This document shows positions 1 through 9,768 of a stretch of 64,000 nucleotides of DNA, piece after piece. Below the pieces are notes generated by a model. The model was given only the letters and a program-made list of their open reading frames with translations. It made no database searches and was not told where the DNA came from. Source of the stretch: Shewanella sp. HN-41. GTDB taxonomy: Bacteria; Pseudomonadota; Gammaproteobacteria; Enterobacterales; Shewanellaceae. The DNA lies in NCBI RefSeq assembly GCF_000217915.1, contig NZ_AFOZ01000018.1, forward strand, positions 1 to 64,000, read 5' to 3'. The first letter of the stretch is position 1. Each line of letters opens with the position of its first letter. Position numbers and translations under genes: made by a program.

Positions 1-10
1 GCAACACGCG

Positions 11-1654
11 TTGTCGATAGGTCGAGATAAGCTGTTTACCCTGCTGCGCGTGCACCGGCTGTTGGTAGCAACCAAGCGTGCATATCATCGCACCACGAAC
101 AGCCATCATCGGTTTCGTTGCCATCCTAATTTACTGAAATCAGGGTATAAAGCGACCAAGCCGTGGGCGATTGGCTTTAATGGGGCTGAAGGCGACTATC
201 CGCCGCTCACTATGCAGGTCTCGGGTGAGTGGCCGGCGCAATTGAGTGGCAATTTATATCGTAATGGACCAGCGAAAATGTCTCGGGCGGGTAGGGCATA
301 CCAGCATTGGTTCGATGGCGATGGTATGGTGCAGCAGTTCAGTCTGGCCAATGGGCAAATTCAGCATCAGGCCAAGTTTATCCAAACAAAGAAGTTTAAA
401 GTGGAGGAGGCCGCTGGCGCATTTAAATATTCTACCGCTGGTACTGTGATCCCTAATGCTTTGCCCATTCGCAATAACGATGATTTGAATGTCGCTAACA
501 CCAGTTTATTGCCGCGCCACGGCGAGTTGCTTGCCTTATGGGAGGCGGGTTCGCCCTATCGACTCGATACGAAGACCTTAACCACGCTTGGCGTGAAAAG
601 CTTTGGTGACAAGTTTAAGGGCTTGCCCTTTTCTGCTCACCCGCTTGCTGACGGACAAGGTGGGCTGTGGAATTTTGGCGTCTGGTATGTCGGTGGCGAG
701 AAGCAATTACGTGTGTACCAAGTGGCCGCCGATGACAGCATTGCCAGAATGGAAGTGATTGAATTACCACAGGCGAGCTACTTACATGCCTTCGCTCAGA
801 GTGAAAATAAGCTAGTGTTTTACATTTCCTCCTGCGTCTATGATGAGGGCGAAACCTATATCGATGCCTTTAAATGGCGCCCCGAATTGCCGTCACAGTT
901 ACTGGTTATAGACAAAGCCGATTTTAGGGCGCGCCAGTTACACCCGTTGCCTGCAGGATTTGTGTTTCACTTTGGTCAAGCCATTGATAAAAATGATGAA
1001 CTTTCAGTGCAGCTTTGCCTCTACCCTAATTCGGCCATTTTAACTCAAGGGATGAAGGGGTTACTGACAGGGGTGCGTAAAACTAAGACACCCCATGCAG
1101 AGTTAGTGACTATCACTGTACCTTTGGCTGAGGCGCAGTCTTCCCCAGCACGCATTAACCGCAGCGGCGTGATGATGGAGTTTCCCCAGTTTGGGCAGCA
1201 AACTATGAGTAATAAAGAGTTTGTGCAGCAAACTATGAGTAAAACAGAGTTTGTCCCTCTATTTGGCATCGAAGCACGCTCAGATCTTGGCTCTCACTCT
1301 GAATTAGAGGCTGAATTAGCGTCTGAGTCAGGGCTGAGTAACACCCTGTATTGTATTCATAATACAAAGGACAGCAGCAAGCTTGCTGCCGATACGCTTG
1401 GTAACAGGGGACTTAGTGTTGACAGCTATAGTGCGTATTATCTGGGTAAAGGCAAGATAGCCGAAGAGCCGCTTTATATCCCCGCCACTGAGCAGCATGA
1501 AGCCTATGTTTTGATGACTTGGCTCGATTACCACAATGCACGGTCCGGTCTATCTTTGTTTCGTGCCAGTGATATCTGCGCTGGCCCTATCGCCTCGGCA
1601 CAGATGAATAGGGTATTACCCTTAGGGTTTCATGGCTGTTTTATTAATGCTTAA
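11..1654 (+). CDS. Carotenoid oxygenase family protein (RPE65/CCD type), possibly cut at the left edge
   Basis: Non-haem iron dioxygenase of the carotenoid/apocarotenoid (or stilbene) cleavage family; the substrate cannot be told from sequence. The N-terminal block with RNGP followed by HWFDGDGM is typical of the family. Four likely iron-ligand histidines lie in SAHPLADG, YLHAFAQ, FHFGQA and the C-terminal LGFHGCF, so the C-terminus is complete. The apparent start is a TTG ten bases from the edge and the frame stays open to base 2, so the true start may lie outside the window. The protein carries a 30-bp in-frame tandem repeat (1196-1255). It is convergent with the YebC-type gene across a shared terminator. 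Family assignment is firm, physiological role unknown. Confidence 0.85.
   Translation: MSIGRDKLFTLLRVHRLLVATKRAYHRTTNSHHRFRCHPNLLKSGYKATKPWAIGFNGAEGDYPPLTMQVSGEWPAQLSGNLYRNGPAKMSRAGRAYQHWFDGDGMVQQFSLANGQIQHQAKFIQTKKFKVEEAAGAFKYSTAGTVIPNALPIRNNDDLNVANTSLLPRHGELLALWEAGSPYRLDTKTLTTLGVKSFGDKFKGLPFSAHPLADGQGGLWNFGVWYVGGEKQLRVYQVAADDSIARMEVIELPQASYLHAFAQSENKLVFYISSCVYDEGETYIDAFKWRPELPSQLLVIDKADFRARQLHPLPAGFVFHFGQAIDKNDELSVQLCLYPNSAILTQGMKGLLTGVRKTKTPHAELVTITVPLAEAQSSPARINRSGVMMEFPQFGQQTMSNKEFVQQTMSKTEFVPLFGIEARSDLGSHSELEAELASESGLSNTLYCIHNTKDSSKLAADTLGNRGLSVDSYSAYYLGKGKIAEEPLYIPATEQHEAYVLMTWLDYHNARSGLSLFRASDICAGPIASAQMNRVLPLGFHGCFINA
1196..1255 (+). repeat. 30-bp in-frame tandem duplication inside the carotenoid oxygenase gene
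   Basis: Two adjacent 30-bp copies (1196-1225 and 1226-1255) encode QQTMSNKEFV then QQTMSKTEFV. The unit is a whole number of codons, so the frame is kept. It falls in a low-complexity stretch between conserved blocks of the oxygenase, probably a surface loop. Confidence 0.85.
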
Positions 1655-1673
1655 TATCTTGACCTATAAACGA

Positions 1674-1698
1674 AAAACGCAGCCAAGGGCTGCGTTTT
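1674..1698. terminator. Bidirectional terminator between convergent genes
   Basis: The GC-rich stem AAAACGCAGC/GCTGCGTTTT with a short loop is bounded by A- and T-runs. It sits between the 3' ends of the oxygenase gene and the YebC-type gene, and can serve both. Confidence 0.8.
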
Positions 1699-1718
1699 CA
1701 TTTCAGGCGAAAGGGTGA

Positions 1719-2441
1719 TTACTCTTCAATTTCCGCATTGTGGTAGACGTTTTGCACATCGTCACAATCTTCTAATGCGGCGATAAACTTATCGAATACG
1801 GCCACATCCTCACCAGTCACTTTAGTCATAGTTTGCGGGACGAAGGTGATGTTTTCTATTTCAAAGTTAATCTCTGGCATGGCATCGGTCAGTGCCGTTT
1901 TTACCTTGAAAAATTCAGTGTGTGGGGCAAATACGCTGATCATGCCATCTTCAACTTCGACATCACTCACATCCACATCGGCCATCATTAGGATTTCTAA
2001 AATAGCGTCTTCATCATCGCCAGGGAAAACAAAAACGGCTGAATGATCAAACATATGGCCAACAGTGCCTGGGCTACCGAGTTTGGCATCGTTCTTCACA
2101 AAGGCTTGACGCACTTCGGTGAAGGTACGTTTTACGTTATCGGTTAAACAGTCGACAATCACCATGCAGTTGCCTGGGCCAAAACCTTCATAACGGGCTG
2201 TATCGTAATCTTCACCGCCGCCACCTTTGGCTTTTTCAATAGCACGTTCAATAACATGCGCTGGAACTTGGTCTTTCTTCGCACGCTCAATTAAACGACG
2301 TAGTGATAAGTTACCATCTGGCTCTACACCACCTTGTTTAGCGACAACGTAAATTTCTTTACCGTAGCGCGAGTAAAGGCGGGTTTTCTGGCCTGCAGTT
2401 TTCGCCATGGATTCTTTACGATTTTGATATGCTCTGCCCAT
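1719..2441 (-). CDS. YebC/PmpR-family regulator, YeeN-like
   Basis: Protein of 240 aa of the YebC/TACO1 family (DUF28). Members bind DNA as regulators or help ribosomes through difficult peptide stretches. The N-terminus [18 protein letters not shown] and the block [10 protein letters not shown] resemble the YeeN branch more than canonical YebC, which starts MAGHSKW. The central [16 protein letters not shown] segment and the acidic C-terminal domain are family hallmarks, and length is normal. It is transcribed toward the oxygenase gene and is divergent from the chemotaxis gene. Target genes cannot be inferred. Confidence 0.85.
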   Translation of the reverse strand: MGRAYQNRKESMAKTAGQKTRLYSRYGKEIYVVAKQGGVEPDGNLSLRRLIERAKKDQVPAHVIERAIEKAKGGGGEDYDTARYEGFGPGNCMVIVDCLTDNVKRTFTEVRQAFVKNDAKLGSPGTVGHMFDHSAVFVFPGDDEDAILEILMMADVDVSDVEVEDGMISVFAPHTEFFKVKTALTDAMPEINFEIENITFVPQTMTKVTGEDVAVFDKFIAALEDCDDVQNVYHNAEIEE

Positions 2442-2859
2442 CTTGATCTCGTTAGCTCAAAAAAATTGCGCCGATATTAGCAGTTTTCTTGATAGAAGTG
2501 CAGTCGTCTAGGAGGGAATATTGCCTAGAAGACGATACGGACCGCATTTCTGAGCACTTTAGGGAGATAAAGTTTTAACCTCCGATAGAGAGCAATATGT
2601 GACTTTTCATACTAAGGTCTAATGCCATAAGTTCGATAGACTGTCGATGATATGCTATTGGTCTTATTTTTAGCCAAAGCGTGAATTGTTTTCTGAGTCA
2701 GAGGGATAGGCTAGTTGCATCTGCCTTAAGATCCTTTCTGTCTTATCGGTTTCGCTGCTAGTTCTAGAGTGGCAATGGATGGCTATTACTCGTTAATCTT
2801 GAGTCGACTTCCCTTAATCGAGCCCTTCACCCTTTGTGTGCGCTGTTGTGAGAATAGAT
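2442..2859. other. 418-bp divergent intergenic region
   Basis: Lies between the divergent YebC-type and chemotaxis genes and must hold both promoters. I see no ORF with coding character, no strong hairpin and no recognisable operator. Confidence 0.5.
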
Positions 2860-4428
2860 ATGGAAATACAACATAAAGTCGCGGTAGCTCTGAGTTTTAC
2901 CATAGTCATGCTGGGCAGTTTATTGCTCTCAGTGCTGGCGCTTCCCAGCCTTATTCAGGCGATTGTGTTAGGTGTGCTGGCAGGGGGATTTCTACTTGAG
3001 ATAGCGATGCGCTCCGTGGCTACTCAACAGCGGGCTAATGCGACCGAGGCTCATCGCCTTAAGACGCAAAATGCCTCGGCACACGAGATCAGCACACAAA
3101 CGAGTAAAATGGCTATCGGCTCGGCCGAAGTCTCACATTTTATTGATTTGTTGAATAAATCAATTGAATCTAACGGTGAACATGCCAGCGCCATTGCCGT
3201 TGCCGCCGAGCAACTCAGCCATACAACGGCGCTGCTTGGTGATAATGCCGCCAATATTTTAGTGCAGGCCCAAGAAGCTGAGCGATTCAGCGTACAAGGT
3301 CGAACTCAGGCACAAAAAGGGGTGGAGGCGATTCAATCTCTTAGTGCTGATATCGATACCGCCGCGGAGCAGGTACAGTCGCTTAAGTCCAGAGCCGAAC
3401 AAATTCAAAAGATTACTGAAGTGATTAATGCTGTTGCAGAGCAAACGAATCTTCTGGCATTAAACGCTGCGATTGAGGCGGCTCGCGCGGGTGAGCAGGG
3501 CCGAGGGTTTGCTGTGGTTGCGGATGAAGTCCGCAATCTCGCGGCTAAAACTGCTGGTGCAACCCAAGATATTGGCAGAATGTTATTAGAGATCCGCAGC
3601 GAAACCGACAAAACCTCGGGCTTGATGGAGCGGGTCGTTTCTCAGACCGCGGATGTTGTCACTGCAATGGGGAGATTAGATGAACATTTCGCTGAAATAT
3701 CGACTTCGGTGACACACTCCGCCCATGCCCTTGGTGATATGGAGAATTCACTTAAACAATATAACAATACCACAAATGATATCAGCTGTTCGGTCAGCCA
3801 AATTCGGGACTCCTTAAACTTGACTGGAAAACAGAGCCATCAAGTGTCCGAGCAGGCATTTACCCTTTCTTTAACGACAGAGGGGATTTTTAAAGCTCTG
3901 TCCAACTGGGACACACAAACCTTCGACCAACGGGTGTTGGTGTTAGCCAATGCGGCTGCAACGGCCTGCGGCGAAAAGCTCGCCGAAGGTTTAGCAAAGG
4001 GAAGTTTTAGCGAGGCAGAACTGTTTAATCCCAGGTATCAACCCATTGCGAATACACAACCACAGAAATACAGCACGGCTTTCGACAGGTTTACCGATCA
4101 ACATTTCCCTGAGATCCAAGAACCTATTTTGGCAAAATATAACGAAATTATTTATGCAGGAGCCGTGGATAAAAAAGGCTATTTCCCGACCCATAACAAG
4201 CGCTTTAGCCAGGCCCTAACGGGAAAAGTCGAAGTCGATATAATTCATAATCGCACCAAACGCCTCTTTAATGATCCAACAGGGATCCGCTGTGGTGACC
4301 ATACAGAGCCTGTGTTATTGCAAACCTATAAACGGGACACGGGTGAAGTGATGCACGATTTATCCGTGCCTATTTACGTCAATGGAAAACATTGGGGGGG
4401 ATTCAGAGTTGGATTTAAAGCCAAGTAA
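2860..4428 (+). CDS. Methyl-accepting chemotaxis protein with C-terminal sensory region
   Basis: Chemotaxis transducer of about 522 aa. ATG at 2860 is preferred to an upstream GTG at 2836 because the hydrophobic segment begins just after it. Two closely spaced membrane helices (about residues 6-26 and 28-48) leave almost no periplasmic loop and there is no obvious HAMP domain. The coiled-coil signalling domain contains the CheA/CheW-binding hairpin with [16 protein letters not shown] and [10 protein letters not shown]. After it, about 150 residues form a soluble domain ending in [20 protein letters not shown], a pattern seen in Cache/PAS-like sensory folds. The sensor is therefore probably cytoplasmic and C-terminal. 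The ligand is unknown. Confidence 0.88.
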   Translation: MEIQHKVAVALSFTIVMLGSLLLSVLALPSLIQAIVLGVLAGGFLLEIAMRSVATQQRANATEAHRLKTQNASAHEISTQTSKMAIGSAEVSHFIDLLNKSIESNGEHASAIAVAAEQLSHTTALLGDNAANILVQAQEAERFSVQGRTQAQKGVEAIQSLSADIDTAAEQVQSLKSRAEQIQKITEVINAVAEQTNLLALNAAIEAARAGEQGRGFAVVADEVRNLAAKTAGATQDIGRMLLEIRSETDKTSGLMERVVSQTADVVTAMGRLDEHFAEISTSVTHSAHALGDMENSLKQYNNTTNDISCSVSQIRDSLNLTGKQSHQVSEQAFTLSLTTEGIFKALSNWDTQTFDQRVLVLANAAATACGEKLAEGLAKGSFSEAELFNPRYQPIANTQPQKYSTAFDRFTDQHFPEIQEPILAKYNEIIYAGAVDKKGYFPTHNKRFSQALTGKVEVDIIHNRTKRLFNDPTGIRCGDHTEPVLLQTYKRDTGEVMHDLSVPIYVNGKHWGGFRVGFKAK

Positions 4429-4748
4429 TCGCGATTAACCCTATATAGGAGTGAAGTTTATCGCATAAAACTCAGGCCAACAAAATTAACACCTGTGATC
4501 AATTGCGCGAAATTGATTAACAAAATAGAAATAGATTGGCATCTATTTGCCGAAGTGCTTAAATAACAAAATATTGATGGCGCTAAGATATTCAAGCATA
4601 TTCAGTTGAAGCTGTAGGGTTGGTTTTTTTTAGCGAATTGATTTTAAATAGTAAAATTTTTTCTAAGTTTTGCTGTCTAAGAGAGTAAGGGAGACTCTTG
4701 TCATCTAGGTCGATAGCAGCAGGCGCTGCTTAATGTGAGTTAAAAGCT
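4429..4748. other. 320-bp AT-rich intergenic region
   Basis: AT-rich stretch after the chemotaxis gene with a run of eight T near 4624. I see no gene and no convincing hairpin. It probably contains the promoter of the small gene that follows. Confidence 0.4.
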
Positions 4749-4973
4749 ATGCAAGCACAACAAGCGATTGTAACCGTTTTGTATTATGATGCACCTGTAG
4801 GGTTAATTATGCACAATGCTGTGCTAGATGGTTTGCCTGTTAGCGACTCTGGCCGAGTGATGATCCCAGCCAGTTTCCGTAAGGGAAAATCCATCATAGC
4901 TGTCCTAGAAGGTGAATGTAAGATTTTGAACTCCTTAGGAGAACGAGTCTTTGCTCAGGCGAATATAGGTTAA
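4749..4973 (+). CDS. Small conserved protein, TIGR02922-like
   Basis: A 74-aa protein starting MQAQQAIVTVLYYDAPVGL and containing SGRVMIPASFRKGKSIIAVLEGE. It resembles a small family shared by Shewanella and Colwellia (recalled as TIGR02922). No signal peptide or membrane segment is present. It is a single-gene unit followed by a strong hairpin. Function unknown. Confidence 0.65.
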   Translation: MQAQQAIVTVLYYDAPVGLIMHNAVLDGLPVSDSGRVMIPASFRKGKSIIAVLEGECKILNSLGERVFAQANIG

Positions 4974-5008
4974 GACTACCCTGCGGGTCGAAAACGGCAC
5001 AGACAATG

Positions 5009-5047
5009 GGGGACGGTAAAGATGATTTACCGTCCCCTTAACTTTTT
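5009..5047 (+). terminator. Terminator after the small conserved gene
   Basis: The perfect 12-bp stem GGGGACGGTAAA/TTTACCGTCCCC is followed by a T-rich stretch. Confidence 0.75.
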
Positions 5048-5119
5048 GGGTGCCTATGGTGAATAAAGCGTCGCTCTCTTCCTAAACCAAAGCCGTTCAC
5101 CAACTAACCCCGGCAGTGC

Positions 5120-5701
5120 CTATCGACAGACTTCGATAAAGAGCTTATCCGCTAATTGCTGTAAAATTTGTGGCTGTGGATGGGTGTGGGCGAAGGTTCT
5201 CAGGCCGTATATTCCCATCATCAAGTATTGGGCCCTTTGCGTGCTATTGCGTTCTCCCTCAAGCAACCCTTGCGTGGCGGCAAAGTCGAATTGTTGCGTC
5301 AGTGCATCCTGCCATATCTGTAGATTATTATTGATAATCTTTTGTATTTCATCATCTTGCTCTGCAATTTCGTTCAATGCCTTAGTGAGCAAGCAAGCTT
5401 GCGCACTGTCGCAACTTAAACATTCGACGACCAGATTATCTAAGTAGTGCTTTAGGTTCGCGAGGACATCGGCACTATGGGTAAAGAGGAGGCTGAACTG
5501 CGCATTTCTATCGAGCTGATATTGTTCGATTGCTGCGATTAAGAGCCCACGTTTATTCGTAAAGGCGCAGTAGATCGAGCCTGGATGTAATCCCGTGGCT
5601 TGGGTGAGATCTTGCATGCTGGTTTTAGTGTAACCCTTGTGCATGAAGGCGGTCATAGCACCGCGAAGAACTTGTTCTCGGTTGAACTCTGCATTGCGCA
5701 T
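5120..5701 (-). CDS. nemR: TetR-family repressor, NemR-like
   Basis: A 193-aa TetR regulator. The N-terminal helix-turn-helix is clear (VLRGAMTAFMHKGYTKTSMQDLTQATGLHPGSIYCAFTNKRGLL) and the C-terminal part fits a ligand-binding domain. The gene is divergent from the old yellow enzyme gene with 132 bp between start codons, holding three copies of one palindrome. This is the usual layout of a NemR-type repressor that senses electrophiles through cysteines; cysteines are present (VECLSCDSAQACLL). The repressor probably controls both itself and nemA. The nemR name is inferred from context. Confidence 0.75.
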   Translation of the reverse strand: MRNAEFNREQVLRGAMTAFMHKGYTKTSMQDLTQATGLHPGSIYCAFTNKRGLLIAAIEQYQLDRNAQFSLLFTHSADVLANLKHYLDNLVVECLSCDSAQACLLTKALNEIAEQDDEIQKIINNNLQIWQDALTQQFDFAATQGLLEGERNSTQRAQYLMMGIYGLRTFAHTHPQPQILQQLADKLFIEVCR

Positions 5702-5750
5702 CGACTTTATTTGACTCGTCTAGAAAAACTTAACTTCATTCTACCTAATT

Positions 5751-5766
5751 TTGAACGCACATTCAA
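5751..5766. promoter_or_regulatory. TetR operator copy 1
   Basis: TTGAACGCACATTCAA, an interrupted palindrome in the nemR-nemA divergent region. Identical to copy 3. Confidence 0.7.
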
Positions 5767-5774
5767 AAATAAAC

Positions 5775-5790
5775 TTGAATGTTCATTCAA
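5775..5790. promoter_or_regulatory. TetR operator copy 2
   Basis: TTGAATGTTCATTCAA, same half-sites as copies 1 and 3 with a changed core. Starts 24 bp from copy 1. Confidence 0.7.
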
Positions 5791-5801
5791 ATAATATTAT
5801 C

Positions 5802-5817
5802 TTGAACGCACATTCAA
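5802..5817. promoter_or_regulatory. TetR operator copy 3
   Basis: TTGAACGCACATTCAA, identical to copy 1 and 16 bp before the nemA start codon, so binding here would block transcription or its start. Confidence 0.7.
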
Positions 5818-5833
5818 GATTGAGATTGAAATT

Positions 5834-6888
5834 ATGACCACACACGCCACATCAAATCTTTTTGAAACCTATAAACTTAATGATGCCATTACCTTAAATA
5901 ACCGTATTTTAATGGCACCCCTAACCCGTTGTATGGCGGATGCCGATCTGGTGCCGACCGAAGATATGGTCGCCTATTATGCGCGCCGTGCCGAGGCGGG
6001 TTTGATCATCACAGAGGCGACAATTATTCGCCCCGACGGCCAAGGTTACCCCAATACCCCAGGTATTTTTACTCAGGCACAAATTGCTGGTTGGCGTAAG
6101 GTAACCGATGCGGTGCATGCCAAAGGTGGAAAAATTTTTGTGCAGTTATGGCATACGGGGCGCGTAGCGCACCCGCACTTTTTGGTGGTGGCGATGTGCT
6201 CGCCCCATCGGCACAGAAGATTGAAGGCTCAGTCCCCAGAATGCGTGAACTGACCTATGTCACGCCAAAACCTGCAACACTGGAGGATATTCAGGAGCTG
6301 GTGCGCGATTATGCCAAGGCGGCTGAGAATGCGATGGAAGCCGGTTTCGATGGGGTTGAAATCCATGGTGCAAATGGTTATTTGATCGATGCCTTCCTAC
6401 ACCATGACAGCAACCGCCGCACCGACGAATACGGTGGTACACCCGCTAAGATGGCGCGCTTTGCCCTCGAAGTCGTTGATGCTGTTGTCGCTCGAATTGG
6501 TAAAGATAGAACCGGTTTGCGTCTGTCTCCCGGTGCTTATTTTAATATGGCCACCGATAGTCGCGATCGGGCTGTATTTGACTATCTATTGCCTGAACTC
6601 GAACAACGCGATATCGCCTTTGTGCATATAGGTATTTTTGATGACAGTATGGAGTTTGACTATTTAGGCGGTCGAGCTTCCAGCTATGTGCGAGCACACT
6701 ATGGCAAAACGTTAGTAGGTGTCGGCAGTTATAGTGCCCAGAGTGCAAGTGAAGCGATTGCCGCAGATAAGTTTGATTTGATTGCTATCGGCCGCCCCTT
6801 TATCGCCAATCCAGACTATGTCGCTCGAGTGCGCGCTAGCGAGGAACTAGTGCCCTACAGCGATGACATGTTGACAACACTAGTTTAA
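5834..6888 (+). pseudogene. nemA: Old yellow enzyme / N-ethylmaleimide reductase, frameshifted
   Basis: FMN-dependent ene-reductase of the NemA family, which reduces electrophilic alkenes, maleimides and nitro esters. The first frame (5834-6253) runs from NRILMAPLTRCMAD to VQLWHTGRVAHPHF. The second (readable from 6148) resumes at FGGGDVLAPSAQKIEG and continues through EIHGANGYLIDAFL, NRRTDEYGG and IAIGRPFIANPD to a normal C-terminus. They join cleanly if one T is added to the five-T run at 6179-6183, so a single-base deletion splits the gene. Without repair the product stops at 139 residues and lacks much of the active site. It could also be a homopolymer sequencing error, since both halves look well conserved. 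Confidence 0.8.
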
Positions 6889-6901
6889 TTATCCAACTAT
6901 A

Positions 6902-6942
6902 AAAACAAAGGGTTAGCTAATTGCTAACCCTTTTGTTTTCTC
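6902..6942. terminator. Bidirectional terminator between nemA and the Lon-like gene
   Basis: Stem AAAGGGTTAGC/GCTAACCCTTT with flanking A- and T-rich tracts, between convergent 3' ends. Confidence 0.8.
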
Positions 6943-6944
6943 CC

Positions 6945-9380
6945 TTATTTATCGTGTTTTACGAGGGCCCTGAGGGCCGTGAGTTTTTCCTGGGCAATAC
7001 CGAAAACACTCTCGGGTGCATATTGCCCTTGGTTTTTAGTCTCTTTTTCAATCTGCGTATCTGCAGCTTTGCCAAGTAACAGCTCCATGGCTTGGGTGAC
7101 ATGGGTGATGGCCCAAATATGGAATTCTCCGAGTTGGACCGCTTCGACAATATCTTTACGTAACATAAGGTTGGGAACATTTGAGGCGGGAATGATTACA
7201 CCTTGGCTCGATGAGCGCCCCTTTATTTTGCAGACGTCGAAGAAACCCTCAATTTTCTCATTCACACCACCAATTGGCTGCGCCTCTCCGAATTGATTCA
7301 TCGAACCTGTGATCGCAATATCTTGCCTAATCGGTTGTTCGCTTATGGCTGAGATGATGGCACAGCATTCGGCCATAGAAGCGCTATCGCCATCAACCCC
7401 GCTATAGGACTGTTCAAAGGTGAGATAAGTCGTTAATGGGATTTGTGCTGTCTTGCCTAAAACCGAAGCTAAATAAGCGGTTAAGATCAGCACTCCCTTA
7501 GAATGGATCCGCCCACCCAGTTTGACTCTATGTTCAATATCTAACACTTCACCCTTACCAAAGGCTGTGGTTGCTGTGATGCGGTTAGGCATGCCAAATT
7601 GATGGTCAGAGGTGGAAATAACGGATAAGGCATTGATTTGACCGACGACTTTATCGTGGGTATTGATCAAGGTCGTGCCATTAATAAAGCTTTCCATTAT
7701 GCTGTCGTGCAGGCGGGAGACCCTTTTTTCTTGATTGCGAAGCGCCTGCTCTACATGGGGCACCAAAATTTGATCGCTGCCAGCGGACTTAGCGCAGTAA
7801 TTAGACTCGCGCAGTAAATTGGCAATATTAGCGGAGTGCAGTGAGAGTTTTTGCTGATCCTGCGCCTCGCGGGAACTGTATTCGATGATCCTCGCAATGG
7901 CGCTACGCTCGCAGTGCAGCATATTGTTGTCGTGCACTATGCTGGATATAAAACGTGCATAGTGGGCCTCAGAGGCATGGGTTCTGTCCATCACATCCTC
8001 AAAATCGGCGGTGACACGGAACAGTTCACTAAAGTCAGGATCATAGTGCTGCAATAGTTGATAGGTTTCGTGATCGCCAAACAGAATGATTTTAACGTCT
8101 AAGGGGATAGGCTCTGGCGCGAGGGAAATCGTGCCCGAGAGTGAGACCTCACGCTCGAGTGAGCTTAGGTCTAATTTGCGGGAACGTAGGGCGCGTTTTA
8201 ATCCATCCCAAACATAGGGGCGTTCAAGCACTTTCACCGCGTCCATCAATAGGACGCCGCCATTCGCTTTATGTAGGCTACCGGAGCGGATCAACGAGAA
8301 GTCGGTGAATACTGTGCCCCTAAAGGTCGCGTTTTCCACATAGCCGAACAGGCTGTGATAACTCGGGCTTTCTTCAACGACGATGGGAAATTGTTGTGAG
8401 CCTTGGCAAACCAACACATTCACTTGGTAACGCCGAGGCATTTTCTTTTCGAGGGAGGCGTAGGCGAGGGCAAGTTGTTCTTCACTCTCCTCTAAAAAAA
8501 TATCCAAATTGCTTAAAATATCCGCCTGCATACCATTTAAAAAGGCTCTCACTTCGGGCTGATGTTTGTACTTGTCCTTCAGTGGCTTGAAAAAGTGGAT
8601 AAGTACATCCTTAGCGACTTGTTCATCATGTTCCTGCTGGGTGTCGCTAAACTCTTCTTCCCATTCGGTATTTTGGCGAATAATGCCACGCAATTTGACC
8701 TCAAGTCCGTTAATATTGCTTTCAAATTGACTGCGTTCGGCCTCACTCAGGGCATTGAAGGAGGCTTCATCGTGGGGCTCGTCTTCACCCTTGAGCGCGA
8801 TCATTTGATAATCGCCCTGCAGGGTTAAGCTGAGGCTGATCCCTTTTTGCTTAGCTTCCTCACTTAATTCGGTCAGTGCGGTTTCTTGCTTTTGGGCTAG
8901 TTGACTCTTTAGTTTTTCAGCTCGCGCATAATACATTTCATTATCAAAGGCTAAGGGGAGCGCCTTGACTAACTTGAGCATGAGTTTTTCGATGGCTTTT
9001 TTAAATTCGAGCCCAGTGCCTGCCGCCAGTTTAAGGACCTTAGGGCTGCGGGTATCGTCGAAGTTAACCACATAGCACCAATCGTGTAGATTGTGATCGC
9101 TCGGCTCGTGACGATTAAGATAGCGCAGCATCATAGTGCGTTTTCCTAATCCATTCTGGCCTATGGCATAAATGTTATAACCTTTTTCTTTTATACCCAT
9201 GGCAAATTCCACCGCTTGCTGGGCGCGTTCTTGGCCGACGATATCATCGAGAGGAGTCAGCTCGGCGGTCGATTGGCAATGGAGACTTAATTCTTTTAGT
9301 TCACATTTGCGATACAGTTGTTGGCTGGTTAATTGAATGGCTTGATTCGGCTTAGTATGAGATGAGTGGTCAGTGGGCAT
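6945..9380 (-). CDS. Lon-like ATP-dependent protease (AAA_32 / Lon C-terminal)
   Basis: An 811-aa cytosolic protease of the Lon-related family with a fused ATPase, distinct from housekeeping Lon. The nucleotide-binding loop is GQNGLGKR (74-81). The segment GGVLLMDAVKVL fits Walker B. The C-terminal protease domain has the catalytic serine in DGDSAS (Ser666) and lysine in NEKIEG (Lys709), 43 residues apart as in Lon. GVLILTAYLAS and TYLTFEQSYSGVDGD are typical of the domain. No membrane segments are seen, so it is not a membrane-bound LonB. Single-gene unit; substrates unknown. Confidence 0.88.
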   Translation of the reverse strand: MPTDHSSHTKPNQAIQLTSQQLYRKCELKELSLHCQSTAELTPLDDIVGQERAQQAVEFAMGIKEKGYNIYAIGQNGLGKRTMMLRYLNRHEPSDHNLHDWCYVVNFDDTRSPKVLKLAAGTGLEFKKAIEKLMLKLVKALPLAFDNEMYYARAEKLKSQLAQKQETALTELSEEAKQKGISLSLTLQGDYQMIALKGEDEPHDEASFNALSEAERSQFESNINGLEVKLRGIIRQNTEWEEEFSDTQQEHDEQVAKDVLIHFFKPLKDKYKHQPEVRAFLNGMQADILSNLDIFLEESEEQLALAYASLEKKMPRRYQVNVLVCQGSQQFPIVVEESPSYHSLFGYVENATFRGTVFTDFSLIRSGSLHKANGGVLLMDAVKVLERPYVWDGLKRALRSRKLDLSSLEREVSLSGTISLAPEPIPLDVKIILFGDHETYQLLQHYDPDFSELFRVTADFEDVMDRTHASEAHYARFISSIVHDNNMLHCERSAIARIIEYSSREAQDQQKLSLHSANIANLLRESNYCAKSAGSDQILVPHVEQALRNQEKRVSRLHDSIMESFINGTTLINTHDKVVGQINALSVISTSDHQFGMPNRITATTAFGKGEVLDIEHRVKLGGRIHSKGVLILTAYLASVLGKTAQIPLTTYLTFEQSYSGVDGDSASMAECCAIISAISEQPIRQDIAITGSMNQFGEAQPIGGVNEKIEGFFDVCKIKGRSSSQGVIIPASNVPNLMLRKDIVEAVQLGEFHIWAITHVTQAMELLLGKAADTQIEKETKNQGQYAPESVFGIAQEKLTALRALVKHDK

Positions 9381-9768
9381 AAATATCCTTGAATTGTCAG
9401 CCTTAATATTTCCATTGTAGACAATAAGATAGCATCGTTGTCAATTAAAAGTCGGTTATTTCCCTAATCTGCCGAGTGGCGTATAACTGCACCGGCATTC
9501 CTGCTCTTTATTTCATTAATTATTTATGTATTAGAAAATAACGATGGTTTGGCCTCTATACTGATAATTGCTGATATGATGCAATTATCATCTTGTATTT
9601 ATAGCAAAGGGTGTGCGCCGACAAGGCCCTATGGTCTACAATGCCAGTGATGTTGTACTGCCGGTGACTTGTATTCTTCTTCCGTGTCGGTGTATAAGGC
9701 TATAAGGGCGCTTTGAGAGTTCAGAGTCAGTCAAAATTCAGTAGTACAAGGCGTTGGTTGGCAACTAT
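9381..9768. other. 388-bp divergent intergenic region
   Basis: Lies between the divergent Lon-like and GGDEF-EAL genes and should carry both promoters. No coding ORF, strong hairpin or known operator seen. Confidence 0.4.
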
